Below are positions 8,277 to 15,365 of a stretch of DNA of 44,027 bases, in pieces (position 1 is the stretch's first letter; each line of letters opens with the position of its first letter). The position numbers were made by a program, and so were the translations under genes. The stretch lies in assembly GCF_008868175.1 (NCBI RefSeq), contig NZ_WBKT01000037.1, positions 1 to 44,027 on the forward strand. The letters run 5' to 3'. The notes under the pieces are model-generated. The model saw only the letters and a list, made by a program, of their open reading frames with translations. It did no database searches and was not told the DNA's origin. The DNA is from Micromonospora sp. AMSO31t (GTDB lineage Bacteria; Actinomycetota; Actinomycetes; Mycobacteriales; Micromonosporaceae).

Positions 8277-8290
8277 GGACCAGATGGTCC
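8277..8290. promoter_or_regulatory. Candidate TetR operator, copy 4
   Basis: GGACCAGATGGTCC is the most symmetric of the four palindromes, with 6-bp arms GGACCA/TGGTCC. It lies 325 bases before the first oxidoreductase gene and 139 bases before the start of the msrB fragment, so it could act in either direction. Confidence 0.45.
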
Positions 8291-8384
8291 GGGGACTGCA
8301 CCCGGAAGCGGCTGGCCGGGTGCCCTAATCTGGCATATCACCTGGGCTGCATTGCTGCCACTGTAACATTCGCTCGGCCTCGTA

Positions 8385-8404
8385 ACTGGACTTGACGGAC
8401 CAGT
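8385..8404. promoter_or_regulatory. Inverted repeat resembling the GGAC palindrome
   Basis: ACTGG and CCAGT (5-bp arms) enclose 10 bases. The inner 14 bases GGACTTGACGGACC match 11 of 14 positions of copy 3 read in reverse. It may be a degenerate fifth site about 210 bases before the oxidoreductase start. Confidence 0.25.
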
Positions 8405-8614
8405 TCGACCGCGACTAGGTTCGTGGCCGCCGGCTGGGAAGACGATCCTCCGCGTTCGTCGTGAGCGACACGCGCCCATCGATGCACCCGACGGGCCGGC
8501 GCTGTCCAGACCGGCCCGCTGCGTCCGGCAACCCCTGGCATCAGATGTCGAAACGGGCTCTCCCTGCCTGCAACCTCTGCGCCGAAGAGACAAATGACCG
8601 AGGAGACAGTTCCC

Positions 8615-9532
8615 ATGAAAGCGATCGTGGTGACGGACCAGGCTGCGGGGATGGCCGGGATGAGGCTGGTCGAGCGGCCTGAGCCGGAACCGGCGCTGAA
8701 CGACGTCGTTGTTCAGGTTCATGCGTCGGGGTTCACTCCGGGTGAGCTGACGTGGCCCTCGACCTGGACCGATCGACTTGGCCGGGACCGGACGCCGTCG
8801 ATCCCTGGGCACGAGTTGGCCGGAGTGGTCAGCGCTCTCGGGTATGGCACGAGGGGACTGTCTGTGGGACAGCGGGTGTTCGGCCTCACCGACTGGAACC
8901 GCGACGGCACCCTGGCGGAGTACGCCGCCGTCGAGGCACGCAACCTCGCGCCGCTGCCCGGCGACGTCGACTTCACGGTGGGCGCGAGCCTGCCGATTTC
9001 AGGCCTGACCGCGTGGCAGGGACTGTTCGTGCACGGCCGCTTCCAGGCGGGGCAGAGCGTCCTCGTACATGGTGCGGCCGGTGGAGTCGGCTCGATGGTG
9101 ACCCAGCTCGCCAAGGAGGCCGGCGCCTACGTCATCGGCACCGGACGTGCCGCCGACCGCCAGACCGCGCTCGACTTCGGCGCGCAGGAGTTCGTCGACC
9201 TCGACAACGACACCCTGGAAGACATCGCCGGCGTCGATCTGGTTTTTGACGTGATCGGTGGTGACATCCAGAAGCGTTCTGCGGGTCTGGTCCGGGCCGG
9301 CGGAACGCTGGTGACCATTGCTGGCCCGCCCGAAGCGCAGCCGGCGGACGGCCTGACGGTTGATTTCGTTGTCGAGGCCGATCGCGCGCAACTGGGTGAG
9401 GTCGTCCAGCGGATCAGGGATGGGCGGCTGCGGACGAACATCGGCACGGTCGCGGCCCTCGACGACGCCGTCGCCGCCTTCAACCCGACGGAGCGGGTCA
9501 AGGGAAAGACGATCGTCCGCGTTCGCTCGTAA
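8615..9532 (+). CDS. NADP-dependent MDR oxidoreductase (quinone reductase-like), copy 1
   Basis: The protein of about 305 residues is a medium-chain dehydrogenase/reductase without the zinc-binding Cys residues, as in quinone oxidoreductases. It has an N-terminal GroES-like part (PSIPGHELAGVV, VGQRVFGLTDW) and a Rossmann part with VLVHGAAGGVGSMVTQLAK for NADPH binding, then LVFDVIGGD. Likely role: two-electron reduction of quinones or activated alkenes in the cytoplasm; the true substrate is unknown. ATG 8615 is chosen because GAGGAG precedes it by 9 bases and because copy 2 begins with the same MKAIV. It is followed by a GNAT gene and is closely similar along its length to the gene at 10236. 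Confidence 0.85.
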   Translation: MKAIVVTDQAAGMAGMRLVERPEPEPALNDVVVQVHASGFTPGELTWPSTWTDRLGRDRTPSIPGHELAGVVSALGYGTRGLSVGQRVFGLTDWNRDGTLAEYAAVEARNLAPLPGDVDFTVGASLPISGLTAWQGLFVHGRFQAGQSVLVHGAAGGVGSMVTQLAKEAGAYVIGTGRAADRQTALDFGAQEFVDLDNDTLEDIAGVDLVFDVIGGDIQKRSAGLVRAGGTLVTIAGPPEAQPADGLTVDFVVEADRAQLGEVVQRIRDGRLRTNIGTVAALDDAVAAFNPTERVKGKTIVRVRS

Positions 9533-9625
9533 GGAACCCAGGGCGAGGAGTACGTCGATGGCCTTCACCCGTCGACGACATGCGGCTGGGCGAGACGACT
9601 ACTTCCACGACCCGGGAGCGATCTG

Positions 9626-10114
9626 ATGACCATCAACGAAGGCGCACCCTCCATGACCGACGCTGCCGAGCCGACCCGCTACGCCTTCGCGTACCCGGCC
9701 GAGGCCGGATACCCCGATGAGAAGGGCACCCTCGACCAGGACCAGGCTGTCCTCGTCGACGAGGTGATCGGCGAGCCCCACGCCCGCGCGTTTGACCTGC
9801 ACGTCGTCAACGACGAGAAACTCGGCATCTACGACGCCATCGTCGGGGACCGAGAGGTGGCCGGACTGACCTACAACGTCGCCGGAAACAACCGACTCGT
9901 GCTGCTGGCCACCTCGGTGATCCCCGAGTTCCGCAAACAGGGCATCGCCACCGAGCTGATCCGACGCGTCCTGGACGACGTGCGTGCGCAACGCAAGACG
10001 GTCACCACCAGGTGCCCGATCGTGCGCACCTTCATCGAGCACAACCCCGAGTACGCCGACCTCATCGACCGCGAGCACCCGGGAGCAACCCGGGGTCGCA
10101 CCCACCTGCCCTGA
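9626..10114 (+). CDS. YjdJ-type GNAT N-acetyltransferase-like protein, copy 1
   Basis: The 162-residue protein contains the short GNAT variant found in YjdJ/Gcn5-like proteins: YDAIVGDREVAGLTYNV, then LLATSVIPEFRKQGIATELIRRVL with the acetyl-CoA loop (RKQGIA), then CPIVRTFIEHNPEYADLI. The family is small and its acceptor substrates are unknown. The N-terminal 55 residues or so form an acidic extension without a recognised domain. It follows oxidoreductase copy 1 by 93 bases on the same strand, and a second protein of this family lies at 12863, also downstream of a related oxidoreductase. Confidence 0.8.
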   Translation: MTINEGAPSMTDAAEPTRYAFAYPAEAGYPDEKGTLDQDQAVLVDEVIGEPHARAFDLHVVNDEKLGIYDAIVGDREVAGLTYNVAGNNRLVLLATSVIPEFRKQGIATELIRRVLDDVRAQRKTVTTRCPIVRTFIEHNPEYADLIDREHPGATRGRTHLP

Positions 10115-10160
10115 GCCCCACCTGCCAACGACCTGGGTTGACCCCGCCTACCGGCGCAAC

Positions 10161-10190
10161 CGGATGGCCACGATCATTCGGGTCCATCCG
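10161..10190. terminator. Inverted repeat between the GNAT gene and oxidoreductase copy 2
   Basis: CGGATGG (10161-10167) and CCATCCG (10184-10190) can form a 7-bp stem with a 16-base loop, 47 bases after the GNAT stop. There is no T-run. It could weaken read-through or be a regulator site for the next gene. Confidence 0.3.
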
Positions 10191-10235
10191 TGCGGGCGCG
10201 GACAGACGGGGACTGGTACTGAGAGAGGTAGTCAG

Positions 10236-11180
10236 ATGAAAGCGATCGTGGGGACGGACCGGGCCGCCGGAACGGCGGGGATGTCGCTGGTGGAACGGCC
10301 CGAGCCGGACGCGGCGAGGCTCGCCAGCCTTGAGGGCGCGAACTACGGCGATGTCGTCGTTGCCGTTCATGCGTCGGGATTCACCGGGAATGAGCTGGAG
10401 TGGCCGTCGACCTGGATCGACCGCCTCGGCCGTGACCGGACGCCGTCGATCCCGGGCCACGAGGTGGCCGGGGTAGTCACCGCTCTCAGCTATGGAACAA
10501 CGGGGTTGTCGGTGGGACAGCGGGTGTTCGGCCTGACGGACTGGACTCGCGACGGCACGCTGGCGGAATATGTCGTGGTCGAGGCGCGCAACCTTGCGCC
10601 GCTGCCGGGCGACGTTGACTTCACGGTGGGCGCCGGCGTCGCGATGGCGGGCCTGACCGCGTGGCAGGGGCTGTTCGATCACGGCCGCCTCCGGGAGGGG
10701 CAGAGCGTCCTGGTGCACGGCGCGGCCGGTGCAGTCGGTTCGATGGCGACGCAGCTCGCCCGTCAGGCCGGCGCCCACGTCATCGGCACCGGACGTGCCA
10801 GCGGCCGGCGGACCGCGGTCGACTTCGGCGCGCACGAGTTCGTCGACCTCGATGACGACACCCTGGAAGACGTCGGCGGAGTCGATCTGGTCTTCGATGT
10901 CATCGGCGGCGACATCCAGAAGCGGTCCGCGGGTCTGGTTCGAGACGGAGGAACACTGGTGACCGTCACCGGGCCGCCGGAGGCGCGGTCCGGTGACGGC
11001 CTGGCGATCGACTTCGTTGTCGTGTCCGACCGCGCCCAGCTGGGTGAGATCGCCCGGCGGGTCCGGGACGGACGCGTGCGAACGAACATCGGCACCGTGG
11101 CGGCCCTCGACGACGCCGTCGCCGCCCTCAACCCGACCGAGCGGACCAAGGGGAAGACGGTCATCCGCGTTCGTCCATGA
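10236..11180 (+). CDS. NADP-dependent MDR oxidoreductase (quinone reductase-like), copy 2
   Basis: This protein of about 314 residues is a close paralogue of the one at 8615: MKAIV start, PSIPGHEVAGVV, VFGLTDWTRDGTLAEY, VLVHGAAGAVGSMATQLAR and FDVIGGDIQKRSAGLV. It has an extra stretch of about 10 residues near position 30 (LASLEGANYG) that copy 1 lacks. It has no Cys, so it is zinc-independent. Function is as for copy 1, possibly with a shifted substrate range. GAGAGG stands 12 bases before ATG 10236. The downstream MFS gene on the same strand may remove the product or parent toxin. Confidence 0.85.
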   Translation: MKAIVGTDRAAGTAGMSLVERPEPDAARLASLEGANYGDVVVAVHASGFTGNELEWPSTWIDRLGRDRTPSIPGHEVAGVVTALSYGTTGLSVGQRVFGLTDWTRDGTLAEYVVVEARNLAPLPGDVDFTVGAGVAMAGLTAWQGLFDHGRLREGQSVLVHGAAGAVGSMATQLARQAGAHVIGTGRASGRRTAVDFGAHEFVDLDDDTLEDVGGVDLVFDVIGGDIQKRSAGLVRDGGTLVTVTGPPEARSGDGLAIDFVVVSDRAQLGEIARRVRDGRVRTNIGTVAALDDAVAALNPTERTKGKTVIRVRP

Positions 11181-11349
11181 GGACCCGGGGGCAGCGATCG
11201 AGCGCCTCCTGGATCAACGTCAGCTACGTGGTCGGGGTCGGACGACTCGTAGGGCACATCTCAGCGGACCGGTCGAGTGTCTGCGCGCACCCACCCGAAG
11301 CCTCCAGAGACTCTGGGGCCGGTTCAGACCAAGGACAAGGCACGTATCG

Positions 11350-12615
11350 ATGCAACACACGGCACCAGTGATCAACCAAACTCGCCAGGGCGGGACGTTC
11401 CGGCTGGCCTTCTTATCCGCGGTGGTCGCCCTGGTGGCCACGTTTGCCGCGTCGGCCGCGCCGATCCCCCCGTTCAACGTCTACCGGGCTGAGGACGGGT
11501 TCACCAACGCCGGCATCTCGATGGCCGTCGTCACCACCGCCGTTGGCACGATCGCCGCACTGTTGGTGCTGGGGCGACTGTCCAATCATCTGGGCCGACG
11601 GCGCACCGCGATCGCCAGTCTCGGCCTGCTCCTGCTGGGCTGTCTGCTGCTGCTGAACGTGCACGACATCGACACCCTGCTGGCCGGCCGGCTACTGATG
11701 GGGGTCGGTACCGGCTTGGCCAGCAGCAGCCTCACCTCCTACATCGTCGACGCCGCACCCACCAGGCCGGAGTGGTTGGCCGCCGTCGCCTCCAGCCAGG
11801 GACCCATGCTCGGCCTCACCCTCGGTGCCATCGCCTCCGGCGCCCTGGTCCAGTTCGGTCCCTGGCCTCGCGACCTCATCTACCTGGTTTGCGCCGGTCT
11901 CCTCGTACTGTCCGCCGCACTCATCGTCATCAGCCCGGAAACCGCAACGCCGACGCCGGGCGCTTGGCGATCACTGTTACCGCGGGTCCGCGTATCGGCC
12001 CGGGTCAGGCATCTGCTCCCCGTCGCGGCAGCGGTGTTCCTGGCCACCTGGGCGACCGGGGCCTTCTACCAGGCCTTCGTGCCCGCGCTGGTCGAGGACC
12101 AGCTCCACACTCACAGCCCGCTCGTCCTCGGGCTGGTGTTCGCCGCCTACATGGCCCCCAGCGTTCTCGGCGCTCCCCTCGGCGGCCGTTTCACATCGGC
12201 GGCGGCCCAACGCCTCGGCATGATCATCTTCTTGGCCGGGTGGATCGGCAACATTACCGCGATCGCCATCGGCACACTGGCGTTGTTCATCGCCGCAACC
12301 ATGGTCGCCGGCGCCGGTCAAGGCATCGCCATCAGCGCCGCCACCCGCGGCCTGCTGCACGACAGCACTCTGGCCGACCGGGCACCGATCTTCAGCGTTG
12401 TCTACGTCCTCTGCTACAGCGGCGCCGCCTTCCCCAGCCTCATCTCCGGGGAACTCTCGAACACCTTCGCGCTACCGCAGATCGTCCTCGGATACGGCGG
12501 ACTTGCCATCGTCGCCGCCCTGCTCACTCTCCTCGCTGCACGCAACCCGCACATCGGCACGGCCAGGAACAGCCGCCATGGTGAGCTGGTCAAGGTGATC
12601 GACAGGAACACCTGA
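11350..12615 (+). CDS. MFS transporter (drug efflux-like)
   Basis: The 421-residue protein has about 12 hydrophobic segments. The loop between segments 2 and 3 reads GRLSNHLGRRRTA, the MFS signature, and GRLLMGVGTGLASSSLTSYIVD fits the motif in segments 4-5. It is likely an exporter in the cytoplasmic membrane driven by the proton gradient; the substrate is unknown. The gene holds two TTA leucine codons (11413-11415 and 11977-11979), rare in such GC-rich DNA. ATG 11350 is chosen because the frame further left reads through non-matching sequence. It follows oxidoreductase copy 2 by 169 bases. Confidence 0.85.
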   Translation: MQHTAPVINQTRQGGTFRLAFLSAVVALVATFAASAAPIPPFNVYRAEDGFTNAGISMAVVTTAVGTIAALLVLGRLSNHLGRRRTAIASLGLLLLGCLLLLNVHDIDTLLAGRLLMGVGTGLASSSLTSYIVDAAPTRPEWLAAVASSQGPMLGLTLGAIASGALVQFGPWPRDLIYLVCAGLLVLSAALIVISPETATPTPGAWRSLLPRVRVSARVRHLLPVAAAVFLATWATGAFYQAFVPALVEDQLHTHSPLVLGLVFAAYMAPSVLGAPLGGRFTSAAAQRLGMIIFLAGWIGNITAIAIGTLALFIAATMVAGAGQGIAISAATRGLLHDSTLADRAPIFSVVYVLCYSGAAFPSLISGELSNTFALPQIVLGYGGLAIVAALLTLLAARNPHIGTARNSRHGELVKVIDRNT

Positions 12616-12862
12616 TGACCAACTGGACAACCGACGGGCTCGGCTGGATCGGAAGCTCCCCCGTCTGGGCGCCATCGGGCCGACGCCGTCCGTGGCCTCA
12701 GCGCCCGCTGGTCGTGTCCCGCGTGGTGCGGGTGGCGATGAGGTCCGGCGCTGGCTCAGCTCTACAAAGGCGTAACCCGCCGTGGCCGAAGCGATGCCCC
12801 GATGTCGTTTGGTCTCGTGTGGCCTCGAGCTGCGGCGTAACGACACGTGGAAGGGTGAGCCG

Positions 12863-13231
12863 ATGAGCAGTGAAGGACAGGCACTGGTAGCCGAGGAGCT
12901 GATCGACAGCCTCGATCATGGCCGCTTCGAGCTCTACCGCGACAGCAAGCTGGTCGGCTGGCTCTACTACACCCACCTGAAGCCCAACCGGTACGCCCTC
13001 CGGCACACCGAAGTCGAGTCCAGTCATCAACACCAGGGCGTGGCGGGCGCGATGGTGCGGCGGGTACTCGACGAGATCCGCTCCCGCGAGGGCACCATCA
13101 CCGCGATCTGCCCCTTCGTGGTCGACTACCTCTCGCGAACGACCACCTATGCCGATCTGGTCGATGCCCGGCACCCCGGCTACTCGGATCGTGCTGCTGC
13201 CGAGTCGGCGCGGAGGAAGGCCGGCGGCTGA
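12863..13231 (+). CDS. YjdJ-type GNAT N-acetyltransferase-like protein, copy 2
   Basis: The protein of about 122 residues shows LVGWLYYTHLKPNRYALRHTEV, SSHQHQGVAGAMVRRVLDEI (acetyl-CoA loop HQGVAG) and CPFVVDYLSRTTTYADLV, the same order of motifs as the copy at 9626 but without its N-terminal extension. ATG 12863 is preferred, with GGAAGGGTGAG just before it. Acceptor unknown. The 247 bases upstream hold no recognised gene. Confidence 0.75.
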   Translation: MSSEGQALVAEELIDSLDHGRFELYRDSKLVGWLYYTHLKPNRYALRHTEVESSHQHQGVAGAMVRRVLDEIRSREGTITAICPFVVDYLSRTTTYADLVDARHPGYSDRAAAESARRKAGG

Positions 13232-13315
13232 GACTACGGGCCCCGTGCCGGAGACCCGCGAGTCGCCGCAGTCAAGCATGGGTCGCTTTACGCTCCGAGC
13301 GCGCTGCCGAGAGGC

Positions 13316-13783
13316 TTACCGGTGGCGGGCGGCGTGCAGCGAATCGGCAGCCGTCAGGAGAGCGGCGCCGAGGAGCACCGTGTCCTTCAACACGAATTGC
13401 CCCAGCAGGGAAAGGCTCAAGATCCCCTGTCTTTCCTGCCGAGCCTCGGGCGTCGTGGCCAGGAAGCTGAGCGTGGTGAGGAACATCCCGACCGCCCCGA
13501 AGCTACCGATCGCCGACGCTCTGGGCGCAAGCGGCTTGGCGGCGATCAGAGAGCCCACGGTGATCTCCGCGACCCCGATGAGTCGGTTGAGCTTCTGGGC
13601 GCCCAACTTCTCGCGGAACCGCGAGAACAGCGGACTCGAGGTGACCAGGGGTTCGTCATTCTCGACCTCGTACTGCTTGAACTTGAGCGCACCGATCCAC
13701 AAGATGTTCGTCGCCAGTGCGGAGCGCAGGACCGAGAGGCCTACGGATGCGAGGCCATCGGCCGAGGCGTGTCGTGTGCCCAT
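13316..13783 (-). CDS. DUF417 (YkgB/RclC-like) membrane protein
   Basis: The 155-residue protein matches the DUF417 family: ILWIGALKFKQYEVEN, PLVTSSPLFSRF, LIGVAEITVGSLIAAKPLAPRASAIGSFGAVGMFLTTLSFL and KDTVLLGAALLTAADSL (each a separate part of the protein). About four membrane segments are visible. In E. coli the family member RclC belongs to the reactive-chlorine response; the molecular function is unknown. The start ATG 13783 has AGGAG 6-7 bases upstream. Its place between oxidoreductase genes fits an electrophile or oxidant response. Confidence 0.8.
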   Translation of the reverse strand: MGTRHASADGLASVGLSVLRSALATNILWIGALKFKQYEVENDEPLVTSSPLFSRFREKLGAQKLNRLIGVAEITVGSLIAAKPLAPRASAIGSFGAVGMFLTTLSFLATTPEARQERQGILSLSLLGQFVLKDTVLLGAALLTAADSLHAARHR

Positions 13784-14271
13784 CGCTCGCTCCTAGTCGC
13801 TGTGTCGACGGTCGGCGTGCTGGCGACCATTACCCGCTTGGACCCGCCACACGCACCGAGGGCGCGGCGCTTATCACCATGCTGACGTCCCACCGGGCAG
13901 GTGGAAGGCCAGATCTGTACAGGTCGGCCGCGACGGGTGATGTCAGGCACGGATGTCAGCTCGCCTCTGTGGCCGGCTTCATGCTCGCCTCGCATGCTCC
14001 CCGCCGGGGCAAACGGACCGAACCTATGGCTGCCGCCGGCTGGCGACGAACCCGACATGCTTGGCCTCGGCGGTCTCCGCCGGACGACCGCCGCGCGCTG
14101 CTGCCCCGGAGCCCCCGATTCAGCGCGCTTATGAGCCGAAGGGGCAAGGGTTACGGAAGTCCCACGGGCGCGCTGCCGAACCGCCAGATAATGCGGGAGA
14201 CGGCCTGCGGCTCATCCCCAGGGGCGGCCGGCGGGCTGATCGACATGCGGTCGGGAGGGAGCAGCAGTCGG
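13784..14271. other. Gene-free region between divergent DUF417 and oxidoreductase copy 3
   Basis: Frames are open on both strands here but show no recognisable family and no domain, so I treat the region as the divergent promoter region. It contains a direct repeat GATGTCAG (13939 and 13952, 13 bases apart). No GGAC-N6-GTCC site was found. Confidence 0.35.
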
Positions 14272-15222
14272 ATGAGCACCATGCACGCCGTGAGAGCCCA
14301 CACCAGAGGCGGGCCGGAGCAGCTCGTGTACGAGGAGACGCCGCGGCCTGAGCCGGGGCCTGGTGAGGTGTTGGTGGCCGTGAAGGCTGCTTCCATGACA
14401 CCCACCGAGCTCACCTGGCCGCAGACGTGGACGCACAGCTCGGACGGGTCAGGACCTGAGCGCACTCCGATCATCCCGTCGCATGAGTTCTCCGGCGTCG
14501 TCGCGGCGTGCGGGGCGGGGGTGGAGAGCCCCGCCGAGGGGGAGGCCGTCTACGGGTTGATCCCTTTCACCCGCGATGGTGCGGCCGCCGAGTACGTCAC
14601 CCTGCCCGCGACCGTCCTGGCGGCCAAACCCGCCAGCGTTGACCACGACCACGCCGCAGCGCTCCCACTGGCCGCGTTGAGTGCCTGGCAGGCCCTCGTC
14701 GACCACGCCGACCTGCAGGCCGGTCAGCACGTGCTGGTGCAGGGCGGCGCCGGCGGCGTGGGGATCTACGTGGTGCAACTCGCGGCCGGTCTCGGTGCTC
14801 GCGTCAGCGCCACGGCGGCGGCGGCCGACCTGGAATTCGTCAAAGGTCTGGGTGCCGAGCAGGTCATCGACTATGCGCACGACCGCTTCGAGGAGCACGT
14901 TCGCGACGTCGACGTGGTCGTTGATCTTGTTGGCGGAGCCACGCAGTCACGGTCCTGGTCGGTCCTGAAACCGGGCGGTGTGCTGGTCACCCTCGTCACC
15001 CCACCCGATGAGCAGGAAGCCGCCCGGCACGGCGTCCGCGGGGTGTACTTCATCGTCGAGGCCGACCAGAACGCGTTGCGTTCCATCGCCGAGCTCGTCG
15101 ATAACGGCCGGTTGAGGCCGGTGCTGGACCGCGTGCTGCCCCTCAGTGAGACGCGCTCCGGTTACGAGGCGCTCGAGACGGCCAAACGCCGCGGGAAGAT
15201 CGTCATCCACGTCGCTGACTAG
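14272..15222 (+). CDS. NADP-dependent MDR oxidoreductase, copy 3 (more distant)
   Basis: The protein of about 316 residues is the same kind of zinc-free MDR enzyme: PRPEPGPGEVLVAVKAASMTP, IPSHEFSGVVAACG, VLVQGGAGGVGIYVVQLA (NADPH loop) and VVDLVGGATQSRSW, ending in KIVIHV. It is clearly more distant from copies 1 and 2 than they are from each other. It probably reduces quinones or enals. ATG 14272 is chosen; an earlier in-frame ATG at 14245 and a later one at 14281 are possible. GGGAGGGAG precedes at some distance. A strong hairpin follows the stop. Confidence 0.8.
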   Translation: MSTMHAVRAHTRGGPEQLVYEETPRPEPGPGEVLVAVKAASMTPTELTWPQTWTHSSDGSGPERTPIIPSHEFSGVVAACGAGVESPAEGEAVYGLIPFTRDGAAAEYVTLPATVLAAKPASVDHDHAAALPLAALSAWQALVDHADLQAGQHVLVQGGAGGVGIYVVQLAAGLGARVSATAAAADLEFVKGLGAEQVIDYAHDRFEEHVRDVDVVVDLVGGATQSRSWSVLKPGGVLVTLVTPPDEQEAARHGVRGVYFIVEADQNALRSIAELVDNGRLRPVLDRVLPLSETRSGYEALETAKRRGKIVIHVAD

Positions 15223-15280
15223 TCGCTGCCGTCGGTGCCGCTGCGGGCACCTGCTGCCCGCTGTTCGTGGGGGCAGCGAC
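15222..15280 (+). terminator. Branched hairpin after oxidoreductase copy 3
   Basis: GTCGCTGCC (15222-15230) pairs perfectly with GGCAGCGAC (15272-15280), and GGTGCC/GGCACC (15234-15239 and 15246-15251) makes an inner stem. It starts at the stop codon. There is no T-run, as is common for actinomycete terminators. Confidence 0.5.
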
Positions 15281-15365
15281 GGGGTGATCGCCCGTTACCC
15301 TGCACGCTGCCTGATTCTCACCCCATCGGTACGTTTCCGGGCGCCCTGACCGGGTAGCACGGGCC

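Larger units (their letters stand above)
8139..8614. other. Gene-free region between the msrB fragment and the first oxidoreductase
   Basis: No convincing gene was found. The missing 5' half of msrB should have been here, so part of the stretch may be replaced or deleted DNA. It carries a GGAC-N6-GTCC palindrome at 8277-8290 and a longer dyad at 8385-8404, both plausibly serving the rightward oxidoreductase gene. Confidence 0.4.

Noticed and set aside
8461..8682. Short plus-strand frames before the first oxidoreductase
   Set aside because: They have no domain, differ in frame from the oxidoreductase and have no ribosome binding site.
12615..12866. 83-codon frame overlapping the MFS stop in TGATGA
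   Set aside because: The overlap suggests coupling, but the product is Arg/Trp/Pro-rich with no recognisable domain and overlaps the likely start of the GNAT gene.
13717..14271. Open frame extending the third oxidoreductase by 180 codons
   Set aside because: The extension lacks any domain, overlaps the divergent DUF417 gene and is Arg-rich; the family start fits 14272.
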